Of a DNA stretch of 64,000 nt, positions 50,434-61,466 are shown piece after piece. A program made the position numbers and the translations under genes. This DNA is from Aquila chrysaetos chrysaetos (lineage: Eukaryota; Chordata; Aves; Accipitriformes; Accipitridae). Numbering within the stretch: the first letter of the stretch is position 1; every line of letters begins with the position of its first letter. The stretch spans positions 8,405,501 through 8,469,500 of the forward strand of contig NC_044019.1 of NCBI RefSeq assembly GCF_900496995.4, given 5' to 3'. The notes beneath the pieces were generated by a model, which was not told the origin of the DNA, searched no databases, and was given only the letters and a program-made list of their open reading frames with translations.

Positions 50434-53394
50434 GAGCAGCACACTGAGGGGCTTTGAAAGTGTCAATCCATTTCTGATCAAGAGCTTCAGAGTACAGGTA
50501 ACATCCTCCTTGCCATGGCAAGGATGCCATCAGCTGCAGGGCTCTGTTTGATGCTTGTGCAGGTTAACACCATTGTGTATTGCTGGAAGGAAGATGCTCA
50601 GACCTGGTCTCAGTGAGCCTTTATTTGTGAGTCTTTCCAGTGGGAGGCAAGCAGTGATTTTGAAGGGGAGCCAGAGGAGAGCAGTAGCAGCTTTGTAGAG
50701 AAAAGCAAAATCTCTGCTGTGCACAGTAAAGCAACAGTGACTGTGTCTGCTCAGACCCCAGAGCTGCTCAAAGCATCTGCTGTGAGCAACTGGGAGTGGC
50801 TTTATGCTCTGCTTCTTTCACATTGGCCCTGCCAGCTCCATGTAGAGAAATTCCTGTTATAATGTCAGGAGCAGAGCAACACTGAGGAGTTTGGTGGGTG
50901 ATCAGAGTGTTGGTGTAGGGTCGGTGTGACTTAGTGACGTGCCAGATCCTCTCCTGCATCTGCAGAGCCTGCTGCAGTCTTCCACACTTGCTGTACATGC
51001 TATTGGTGTCTTTGTTTTAGTCTTGAACATTGTGGTTGCTGTGGTTATTTTTGGCTGCTGTCTCTTTATTTCACATGTCTCTAGTCTAGCATTGTATTAG
51101 TCAATATTCAAACCACTTCCAGATTGTTTAGCTTGTTCTGACTTTGAAAATTTCCTCTCCAGCTAGATGCAGATGTTTCTGAGACAGTTCATCCCTCAAA
51201 ATACAGACATCCCTAAAAGTCACTTGGCATTTTGCCTTTGTGTTCAGTGGGGTAAGGGTGCCCCTTTCCACACCCTGTGCAAGCAAACACATCATCTGCC
51301 TCTCTTCAGCTGCCCCAGGAGGTTGTTAGGTGCCTGCAGGTGGCATGCAGGGTTGATGACACATAGTGGACTCTGGCTCTTATTTAGTCTGAATATCTTG
51401 TTTTATACCCTTTTTTTTTCCTGTTCCCATGACTACGTATCGTTGTGTGGGGTCAAGAACCAGGTGCTGGAAGGAGCTCATAAAAGGCAAAATCAAATTA
51501 AGAAAAACTTTCCTTCTTTCTCTCTTTAACTTACTGAAGGCTCTGGCCACAGAATCCTCATCTGCTGCAATTTGTGACACCCATGTCCTTTTCCTATGTA
51601 AGTGGCAGAGAAACTTTGCTTTACAAATGAAGAATGACATGCTGGACTCCTCCCAGCCCATTCCACCCTGGGGCAGGGAAGAAAAATCCCACTGATGCTC
51701 TCACCATGTTGAGCTATGATACAAGCATGAATCGTCAGTAGCATTACTGCATTTGAGCATGACATGTTCACACTCCCTTGCATACGTATGCAACACCAGA
51801 AACCCTTTAATTAAAACTTCAGATGTCTATGCACACAGGGCAGAATCCAACAAACACATCTAACCTATACTTCAGGCAGAAAAGTATGCATTAGAACCGT
51901 AGCGTAGTCTAATCAACTCCCCCCTGACCTGCTTGGCTATCTGGGCCTGCTGAGAGGACCCCCCCCTTGCTACCTCAGGTTTTGCTGATGTACGTCTCCA
52001 GAGCTGTCCTTCTGCTTGAAGTGACTGTCAGCTGCCTAATGCAATTAGAATACATAGTCTGGAGACCTGCGTTGCCTAAGGCTCCCTTTCCCCAGGTGTG
52101 TGCAAATGCTCCCAGCATTGTGTTCAGTGCAAAAATACAGTTCCCACGGGTATTGTAAGTAATAATTTAGCAGAAAACAGAACAGGGAAGATCTAAGCTC
52201 ACTCCAGAATTTGGGGAGGTGGAAGGAGTAGTACCAGGTGTGCACTCCATCCACAAGAGCATGGACAATAGCCCTACTCTGCTCCTCCCCTGAAACCAGA
52301 CCAGGTGTCAGCTGAGGGATGTAAACCCCTTAGCCTGTGTGGATTTGACAGTGTGGAGGACCCCAAGGACTCCAGCTACAATGGGGCAAATTGCTATTCT
52401 TATCTCTGATTATAGCTGTGTTTGAATCTATTGATTTTCTATTGCCTGTGATGAGTGCTGCTCTCCAGGGTCTACTGGAAACCCATACAGCTTCAAGAGC
52501 AAAAGAAGAAACGAATAAGAAGTGGCTGTAGGCCAAGGCATTAATAATTCTCATTCATCTTTAGGATTGGGTAAGGCTGGAACTTAACATATATGATGTG
52601 ACATCACCCTTTTGATGGTGGGTACTGTGGAAGACCAGCAGTGTCGTCACTGGCAGCCTCGGCTCCCCCAACCACAGTGAGGGATGTTGCACTATCAGTA
52701 TAAAAGCATAAGCGAAAAGATAAAAAACCAAAGATTAAGTGCAAAATGTGCTCGTGAGAGATAGCAGAGTCTTCTAGCACTCCACAAACATGCACGGCAG
52801 CTGGCAGCATTTTTATCTTGGCATAGCAGAGAGCACAGTAGGAGTGGGTGCCAACAGTTATTCCCACATGGTCATGTTGGGGACATCCTGAAACCCAGAG
52901 CAGTGGGTGCTTGTGGGACTCTTACCAATAACCAAATCAGAGCAAGGAACATGACATGTAGGGTAAGATGCTTCTGTGCATCTGGAGAGGAACAGCGTCA
53001 CAGTCCTTCTGGCAGAGGTTATCTGTGTAGGTCTCAAGTCATAGTCATTTAATTGCTCTTCCTGAAATACAAGATGGTTATCTCCTAATTCATAAAGTGT
53101 TTCAGCTAGCATGAATGTTTCTAGCTAGAGGTTTTTTGCCTCCATGCACAGCTGTGAATTGACTGTGTGTGTTTTGTGCAGACAAGATAATACAGTCCCA
53201 GTGGAAGATTATATCCAATGATACTGCTAAAGAAATGTTTTCATAAAACTGTAGATAATGATGAGCAAAACTGAGTGTGCAGAAAAAATTAAATTTAAGA
53301 ACATGAAGGGTAATTGAGAGTTATGAAAGTACTCTAGTAAATGTCCTGGATACTGAATTCTCACAGCTGTTTTAACAGGATGCTGTGGCCAAAA

Positions 53395-53640
53395 CAGCAG
53401 GGTAGATTTAGATGAGATGTAAGGAAGAAGTTCTTCACTGTGAGGGTGGTGAGGCACTGGAACAGGTTGCCCAGAGAAGCTATGGATGCCCCCTCCCTGG
53501 AAGTGTTCAAGGCCACTTGAAGGGCTTTGAGCAACCTGATCTACTGGATGGTGTCCCTGCCCATGGCAGGGGGGTTGGAACTAGATGATCTTTAAGGTCC
53601 CTTCCAACCCAAACTATTTTGTGATTCATTCTATGATTTA
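53395..53640 (+). repeat. CR1 LINE 3' end, plus orientation
   Basis: A typical 5'-truncated young CR1: 'aaggaagaagttcttcactg', 'gaggcactggaacaggttgc', 'ggaagtgttcaaggccactt', 'aaggtcccttccaaccc', and an ATTCTATGATT tail near 53,628. The clear octamer-type tail supports an avian source for the window. Confidence 0.93.
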
Positions 53641-53938
53641 AAACCACACAGAGTCAGAAGAGCCCTGAAAGACAATCTGTACTATACAGGGGGAGGATGC
53701 AATTGATAATGATAAATATAAATAAAGTTAGGAGATACATGCACTTGTTGAGGAGGACCAGAAAACCTAATGACAAATCCATGGGGAAAAGTAGAATCAG
53801 AATGAGTCATTTAAATAGTGAATCCTGGTAAATTCACTGCTGTGTTTGTTAGTAAGTTACTACTTTGAATCACCTAAATTGTGTGCCACCTTTCTCTTGT
53901 GAAATTGGGTTTTAGCTGCAAGTGCTATAATAAAGAAC

Positions 53939-53964
53939 CTTTTAGATCAGACTTTTAGATCAGA
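53939..53964. repeat. 13-bp perfect tandem duplication
   Basis: CTTTTAGATCAGA occurs twice head to tail. Confidence 0.9.
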
Positions 53965-55104
53965 TCTTTTCTCCCTGTAGGTATTTACTGGCCACACCTT
54001 TTGCCTTGATATTTGCTTTGAATAACAGATAGTTTGAGATTCCCCAGGCTTCCTACCTGCCTCATCGAAAGGGCATTTTTTCAAGAACTCAAATGCAGGA
54101 TTGCCCTTCTTCTGGTGAAATCAGTGATTTCTTAGAGTTTTAAAGGGTAAAAAAGCATTCACGACTACTTTTCTGAGCTTTCACAAAACTTTCCCCAGCT
54201 TTTCCCAAACTTTCAGCTTGTGTTTTTGACGCATGGCCCCTGAAGAGAGAGGGGCATCATTCCCAGGGGAGACGATTGCCATCCAGATATCTGTGCCTGA
54301 GCCCATGTCTAGGTTCCCTTCATTGTCAGTGGGCAGAGTACGATCCCTCAAGGGGTGATTCTTCTCCTCCTGTGAAAAGTCCTGTGTCCCTGGAAAGGTC
54401 AGATGAAGACACTTGAGCATCTTTTCCTCTTTGAATCTAGAAGATTCAAGAGCAATTTGTAGGTGTCTCTCTTGCTCTGTGTCACTACTTAAGCAAGGTG
54501 AGATGTGTCATACTTGGGTGTGTAAATACACAGTTCAGTACTGCATACAAAATAATGTAATTTCTTCTGTCATACTTCTAGTCAGTATTTCCTGCTGATA
54601 CAGCCAAGACGGTCTGCCTATGAGCTGCAGCAGTACATCAGCTGCTTCTGTAGATAAGATTTCTGCTGTCACCATTTAAGCCTTTTCAGTGTTTCCAGGA
54701 CATAGCCCTTCAGAGTTTTTTGAACCCACTTTATCAGTGACTCAGATGGCTCTGTTTAACTGAACTGTCCTTATTATATTTGCCACTGCCACAGTTTTTT
54801 TGCTATTTGTGAAAATTATCATCCTCTTTTCTTCCTGTTTTTTTTTGCTAAAAATGTAAAGTAGACCTAGGATGAGAACTGTTCACTTTCTGGAAAGAGA
54901 GAGAGAGAAATCTGAAGTCCATACATCCATGTCAGATTGTTTAGTACCTTTACAAGCTGAGCAAGTTATTGCCTTATTGGATTTATTTAACAAGTCCTGT
55001 TTAAACATCCCCCAACAATATTAATTAGCATTAACAGTAGTCCCAGTGTTTGAAATCTGCACCATTCCTTTTGATATTTTGATATCAGTGACAGATTGCA
55101 GAAG

Positions 55105-55215
55105 AACAGTCAGGAATAGCCAGAGTAATTTAGGTTGGAAGTATCCCTGAAGGTCTCTGGTTCAAGCCCTCACTCAAAGCATGACCAGCTTAAAGCAGCC
55201 ACTACATCTAAGCTA
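55105..55215 (-). repeat. CR1 3' terminus, separated part
   Basis: Antisense CR1 3' end (aatttaggttggaagtatcc, then 'caaagcatgaccagctta'). Probably the same insertion as the CR1 body beginning at about 55,460, from which about 250 bases of non-CR1 sequence separate it. Confidence 0.65.
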
Positions 55216-55459
55216 ATATTTTATATTGGCTGATTCCCTTCAATCTTATAAATGTGGACTTTATTAGTAATACTAATTTGTTTAGGTTCTATTTCCAAGC
55301 ACTGGGGTTAGTTCTGGCTATGCCAGGAAGTTAAAGGGCCTTCTGCTAGAAGACTTCTTGTGGATACTTTCTCTCAACATATTTGTTTGTAGAAGATGTT
55401 GCTTTATGTCTCCTTCTTCTCCTTATTAAGCTAATTAGATTGAGCCTCTTTCATCTTTT

Positions 55460-56400
55460 GCAGTAAATCATGTCAGCTGGGGAGGTATTGGGGAGTTCCA
55501 GGGCTGCATCTGGTAGAGCTCTGAGTACCTCCGCAGATGAGTCCCACAGCCTCTCTGGGACCCTGGGCCAGTGTTTGACCACTCTCACGGTGTGTGGGGT
55601 GGGAAAGAAGTCCTAATACCTACTTGGAATTTTTCTTCTTGCAGCTTGAATCTTCTTCTCTCACTGTGTGCCTCAGAGGAGAGCCTGACTCTGTCTTCTC
55701 TACACCCTCCTGTTCAGTAGCTGCAGGCAGCAAAAGGTCTTTGCCTTCCCTTCTTCAGGCTGAGTAAACCCAATTCCTTCAGTGTCTCCTTGTATGTCCA
55801 CTGCTCCAGCCCATGACCATCTTGGTGGCCTCTGCTGGACTCAGCCTAGTACATCTGTGTCTTTCTTGTACTGGGCAGTCCCAAACTAGACACTGCGCCC
55901 CAGATGTGGCCTCACAAGAGCCAAACAGAGAGGAAGGATCACCTCCCTCAAAATGCTGGCCACACACGTGCTGACACAGCCCAGTCTATGGTTGGCTGCC
56001 TTAGCCAGAAGGACACACTGCTGACCTCTGTTCAACTTTTCATCTTCCAGGACTCCCCAGATCCTTTTCTGTGAAGCTGCTTTCTAGCCATCATCCCTAG
56101 CCTGTCCTGGTGCCACAGGAGCACGACTCGGACTTCTTTTTGCCGAGGCTGCTGTCCACCCCTTTCTCCAGCCTGTCAAGGTCCCTCTGAATAGCAGCCC
56201 TGCTCTCCAGCATACCAGCCACGCTTTCCCATGCCTTCCAGTCCAGTATCATCCACAAACTCGCTGAGAGTGCGCTCCATCCCATCATGTCTGTCGTTAA
56301 TAAAGACATTAAACATCTTCAGCCCCTGAGGGACACCACTAGTAATTCTTTCATGCAACTAATTGCTGAGTTCAATTTTCTGTTTCATTCAAAGATTTGA
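55460..56400 (-). repeat. CR1 LINE body, minus orientation
   Basis: Antisense 3' UTR and late ORF2 of a CR1: 'agtcccacagcctctctggg', 'cttcttcaggctgagtaaac', 'ctggactcagcctagtacat', 'ccagatgtggcctcacaaga', 'taataaagacattaaacatc', 'tgagggacaccactagtaat'. The minus frames at 56,097-56,358 carry the ORF2 GVPQGLKMFNVFIND block. The early ORF2 is missing. Confidence 0.88.
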
Positions 56401-58182
56401 GTGTTTCCTCCTAAATCAGGTTCTCCTCTGGGTCTCTGAGCAGCCTCTGACATCCACAGAGGAGATCAGTGACTCAGTCCCAACATGCCTCTCCTGCTCT
56501 TTATGATCCATGAGCTGTGACAATGTAGTCAGAGGGTCTAAATCCTGACTCATGGCCCACACCGAGCTCTTCACCCAGCATTATCCTGTGTAGACACAAA
56601 GGCATGTTATTAGCCATGGTCCAGACTCTGTAGGAACCAGCTTTAGGAGCATGGTTTGGTGGAGCAAGGAGATGGGTAGTTCACCAGCAATACTGGGTCC
56701 CTTTCCAGGGATCTGTGCCCGTAACATCCTTCCTTCCTGGTGGAGACTGCATTGGACCACCTCAGGTCACCTCCTGGGGCGACTGTTTCTTCTGTCTGCA
56801 GAAGCTCTTTGTCTTCAGGGCAAGGTCACCTCTCTGCACCCAGTTGCTCACTGAGCTTGAGCCTCTGCTGGCCTCCACAGTGGGGCTTCCTCAGGGTGCC
56901 AAGTGTGTGTGTATGTGGGTCCTACTCCATCCAGGTGGCAACTGATGCTGCAGGAATATTTGGGATGTAGAAGAGGGAGGAAAGGGAAGAGCAGTCCCCC
57001 TGCCTCACCCCTCTGCCCACCCACCTTTGGAGGTAGCTGTCCATTTCCTACCCCTTCCCATGAAGGGGGCTGTGGGACTGGTCTCACTGGCAGAGCTTGC
57101 TGAGCCACCAAGGTCTCTCTGTGGTGAGAAGCCTGTCACCTGGGAGCCAGAGCTACCCCGCTCCCGGCTGGCACAACGCTTGTGGGCCACACACAGCCCT
57201 CTCTCCTGAGCTCTGCAGAAACAACCTGCAGGAGCTGTGGCCTGAAAACCAGCGCTGCGCACCAGCCTTGCTGCGTGTCTGCCTGTGTTACGCTCTGCCA
57301 GCTGTGTCCTGGGGAGGAGGCTGCTCTCACTTCCCAACCCGTGGCGACGCTGGGTTAACCATTAACTCCCTGCTCTGAGGCCTGCTGGGGACAGGGCTTT
57401 GTTTTCAGGGTACTGCGAAGCTGCTCGCTTTGGCCTTTCCTGTGATGCTCTGGTGACGTTTCTTGATGGGATCCTGCTGGGGTCTGAACAGCCTTTCCTG
57501 TCTGCAGACAGCCACGCAGCAGGGCCATGGCCCTTACAGTCTGTAGGCAGTGCGAGGGAAGGTGGCCCAGGAGCGGGATGTGATCATGGTGGTGAGGGAG
57601 GGGACAGGCGTGTGGCCAAGGCCAGGCGCACCACTGCGCGCTGAGGTTCCTCTTCAGGTGCTCTTTGTGGTGCTCCTTTTGGCTGCCTGAGGTGCAGGAG
57701 ACCAAGCAAATAGGTTGGTGACCCTCCCCCCAGAGTGAGGGAGGTCCCTCAGGAGAGGGGTCGCAGGGTGCCTGGTGTGCACCGTGAGTGCCCGGTGTGC
57801 GTGGCAGGTGCCTATTGGCAGCCCGGGCCCCCCTGCCCAGCAGGAAATGAATCACCTTCAGTCAAAGGCTTTGCGTTGGGGCGCTGCAGTCTCCCTTACC
57901 GGTGCTATCTCCTCCCCACATCCTGCTCTTCGCTTCTTGGCGCTGTGAAATAGGAAACTCCTGAGTGTTTCCTCTGCAGGGAGTTCCACAAACAGAAGAA
58001 AACCCTCTGTAACCAAAGTAAATGGACTGTGGCTCTTCTCCACAGCTTCATTTCTCCTAATATAGCACTCAAAAATGTGTTTAATTAAAAAGTTATTTAT
58101 ATAAACATTTATAGTCTAACTTATACATTGAGAATACTTGTGTTCTGAGCTCTTATATTGATTTTAAACATTTTTTTCTTTC

Positions 58183-58184
58183 AG
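58183..58184 (+). other. LUZP1: Splice acceptor of the LUZP1 main exon
   Basis: A strong pyrimidine tract (tttttttctttcag) ends here, 120 bases before the initiator ATG, so the exon starts in 5' UTR at 58185. Confidence 0.85.
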
Positions 58185-58215
58185 GGTGAGATTGCCTCTT
58201 TTCAAAGAAACGGTA

Positions 58216-58242
58216 ATGTACCAGGAATACACAAGGTGTTAA
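58216..58242 (+). CDS. Short upstream ORF in the LUZP1 5' UTR
   Basis: An ATG at 58216 opens an 8-codon frame ending in TAA at 58240-58242, 62 bases before the LUZP1 ATG. Its context (G at -3, T at +4) is moderate, so scanning ribosomes could use it some of the time and re-initiate at LUZP1. This is a regulatory possibility and not evidence for a peptide product. Confidence 0.4.
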   Translation: MYQEYTRC

Positions 58243-58304
58243 AGACCACACCATTCACCACAAGACTAAGCAAAGCTTTCACCTAAAAGGAATAAAAAAT
58301 AAAC

Positions 58305-61300
58305 ATGGCAGAATTTACAGGTTACAAGGAAACCTCAAATCGGCACCTACGATTCAAATTGCAGAGTCTTAGTCGCCGCCTTGATGAACTGGAGGAAGCA
58401 ACTAAAAATCTGCAGAAAGCAGAGGATGAGCTGCTTGACCTCCAGGACAAAGTTATCCAGACAGAAGGCAGCAATTCCAGCATGCTGGCTGATGTTGAAG
58501 CCCTGCGGAAAAGAGTGCTGAAGATTGAAGGCAAGGATGAAGAAATTAGGAAGGCTGAAGAGCTTTGCCGGTTAATGAAAGAAAAACTTGAAGAGGAAGA
58601 GAGCCTCACCCGAGAGCTGAAGTCAGAAATTGAACACCTTCAGAGGAGAATGGCAGAGCTGGAGAAGCTGGAGGAGGCCTTTGGCAGGAGCAAGAACGAC
58701 TGTACACAGCTATGTCTTAGCCTCAATGAAGAAAAGAACTTGACCAAAAAGATATCTACAGAATTAGAAATACTTAGAGTCAAAGTGAAAGAACTGGAAG
58801 CATCTGAGGACAGGCTGGATAAAACTGAGCAGAGCTTAACAGGCGAGTTAGAAAAACTGAAATCCTTAGCGCTGAGCTTTATCACTGAAAGAAAACATTT
58901 TAATGAAAGAGAAAAGCAGAATGAAAAAATAATCCAGGAGCTAACTCAGAAACTAGAACAAAACAATAAACTAAATAGGGCAGATCAAACTAGAAATGCA
59001 TCCAACTTGCTAGAAAGGTCATCAAATAATCTCCTGGACAGAAATGATTTGAGAATTGAAGATGACTTGACTTCTGCATTGCCCTCTAAGGAGTCCAGGA
59101 GGAAGGGAAGTGTGGATTACCTGAAACATGTAGAAAATGAAACCAGGAATAAATCAGAAAACCAAAAGAATAAAAATCAGGAAGACAACAAAGTGAAAGA
59201 TCTCACCCAAGAAATTGAGAAACTTAAAACTCAGATCAAACGTTTTGAATCTTTAGAAGAAGAACTTAAAAAAATGAGAGCCAAAAACAATGACCTGCAA
59301 GACAGTTATTTGAGTGAACAGAATAAAAACAAACTCTTAACGGGTCAGCTAGAAGAAATAAAAATGCAAATAAAGAAACAGAAAGATATGGAGAATGGAG
59401 AGGTCGAAAATGAAGATACAAGCTTTTCTAGCAGGGGAAAACATGACAGACCTAAATACAGAGGTGTCACAGCTGATTTGACAGCTGCCAAGCACAAGTC
59501 AAGGGAGCTCTCACCGCAGCAGCGCCGGGAAAGAGTAAGGAACAGAGATTTCTCTGTCAGTAATGACAGCTACAGCCACGGTGGTAAGCAGGTACCCAGT
59601 CCAAGCTTAATGAACAGAAAAGCAGGAAAAGCATCTGGTGCATCTGCCCTTTCAGACACTGCTGTGACAGATACAAAAAGACTGGAAGAGAAGTCTTTAG
59701 TTTCCACTTATTCTTCTGGTCAGAAGGAAGGCTGCATCACGCAGAATGAGGGGAAGAGATCAAAAGAGCAGCCATCTGTGCTCAGCCGATATCCTCCCGC
59801 TGCACAGGAGCAGAAATCTTGGAAAGCACCTTCCAAACCTGTTGGTGACACAGGCCCAAGATCCAAGGCTGAAAAGCCATCTCAGGTGCTCCGTGGCAAC
59901 TGCCAAACTGGTGCTGATGCACGGGATGAAAAGTCAAGCAAGGGAGAATCAGTGGCTTCTTTGGCCGAGAAGCTGAAAACAAGTCAGGCAGAAGTCAGTG
60001 ACTGCTTGGGAGACACGCTGCTCGCCAGGGGTAATCACACGTCTTCCAACGGCACAGCTTCGGCATACAGGTACCACCTCTCATCCCATGTGTCAGCATC
60101 GGACTCCACTGGCTCTAAAGCAGAAGCAGTGAACACTTTTGCTGCATCACACAGACAGCCCTCAGAGGGGAGGGCTAAAAGAGCAATAATCTCCCAGGAA
60201 AAAGAATTCACAGACACATCACTTCAAAGTGCAAAGCCTTCAACACTAACAAAGTGTTCCCATCGCTCCAGGAGTCAAGAAGACATCCTGCAGGTTCTCA
60301 CAGGTCTTGATAAAGAAGACACAGAGCAGTCTTCAACCTCAGCAATGGATCATGTAAATGCTGGCTTAAAAACGGACTCCAAAACCATCCAGAGTAACCA
60401 GGAAAAACTTAATTCAGATGAAGAATCAGGAAGAAGCAAAAAACCAATCACTCAGTCAGATTTTGAGACAAGGAAGAAAGTCAGTTCCAAGCAGTTCTCC
60501 AGTTCCAGGGGAGTTTTTAGAGCATCACTTTTTGAAAATGACAAAAACACTGTAAATGATGAAGACTCCGCCAAGTATATAAAACCATCAGATGCCAGCA
60601 CTGGAGGATTTAAATCCAGAAGGTCGTTCAGCCCAAGAGAAGCTCTGAGATCAAAAGCTGTCATTAAACCTGCAATTGTTGAAAAGGATATGAAGGCAAT
60701 CATGGGAGGGACTGTCCCTGAGGCAGAGTCAGAAAAACAGAAGTCTGTTTTTAAAATGGTAACAAATAAAATGACAAGCAGCATCACAATCTTCCCTTCT
60801 GAGCCAACAACAGCTTCAAGGACCAGTGCAGATACAGCAGCAAAGGAAAGGCATGTTACCACCAGCAACATCATAGTTGCTCCAAATGAGCCTTCACCAA
60901 TAACAAACAATCTCCCCACACCCTTCGAGATATCGATTAATAAAAGTGCTCTGAAATTATCTGAGACAGACAGAATTGGAGAGGCAGCACCGAGAAGTAA
61001 AGCAGAAACAGTGGTCTCCAGAAGCAGCTTTATGATAAAGACTTCTGAACTCACAGAGAAGAACAGTGAGCCACCTTCAGAGACAATCTGCTGGAAGAGC
61101 CATGGCTCTTCAGATGCAGCTTCATCTGAAACAAAACATGTCACTGTGAGAAGTTCCTGGAGAACAAGACAAGGCTTACATTCCCTGGAGGACTCTCAAA
61201 CCAAAGTGGAGAAAAGCGCAGCTTCCATTACTACAAACATATGTAGGTCCTCAGTGGACCTCTCAGAAATGGAAGGGAACAGTGCAAGAACAAACTCCCT

Positions 61301-61466
61301 GGAGCAGACCTCAGCAAGGACCAGTGCCACGGCTAATTCCTGGAGTGCCCCTGAACTGGGGTCCCGAAGGACCAAAAGTAACTTAAGTGCGTCTGAACTG
61401 CTGACACGCAGGAGCTATGCAAGTGATCCTACAGCAGCTTCTGCTTGGCACCGGACCATGCTACCT
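58305..61466 (+). CDS. LUZP1: Leucine zipper protein 1, main coding exon (C-terminal exon missing)
   Basis: 1054 codons of LUZP1 (human about 1076 residues), an actin-crosslinking and centrosome/cilium-associated scaffold that restrains primary cilium formation; mouse loss causes cranial neural-tube defects. Start MAEFTGYKET matches the vertebrate N-terminus, and the ATG has A at -3 and G at +4. Residues about 15-225 and 265-362 form a heptad-rich coiled coil with leucine-zipper stretches (LDELEEATKNLQKAEDELLD-type). The rest is long, Ser/Lys/Thr-rich and disordered. Conserved islands include ELSPQ (401), PSVLSRYPPAAQEQ, RSFSPREALRSKAVIKP (from 773) and SSITIFPSE. The exon ends after ...WHRTMLP at 61466 with donor GTAAGT, phase 0. 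The last exon, with about 45 to 60 residues in mammals, was not found before 64000. If the intron were retained, the frame would run 12 more codons to a stop at 61503-61505. Confidence 0.96.

Larger units (their letters stand above)
30353..58184 (+). other. LUZP1: LUZP1 intron 1
   Basis: Inferred from the CpG-island donor and the acceptor at 58183-58184. It contains CR1 copies, simple repeats and no exon I can recognise. Long first introns are normal for this gene. Unassigned stretches longer than 300 bases (30.6-34.0, 34.1-38.1, 38.8-44.1, 46.1-48.5, 49.4-53.4, 53.6-55.1, 56.4-58.2 kb) hold only short, conflicting open frames. GC is raised at 57.0-57.9 kb. Confidence 0.6.

Noticed and set aside
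57355-57855. 166-codon minus-strand frame just before the LUZP1 main exon
   Set aside because: Explained by raised GC. No domain and no conserved look.
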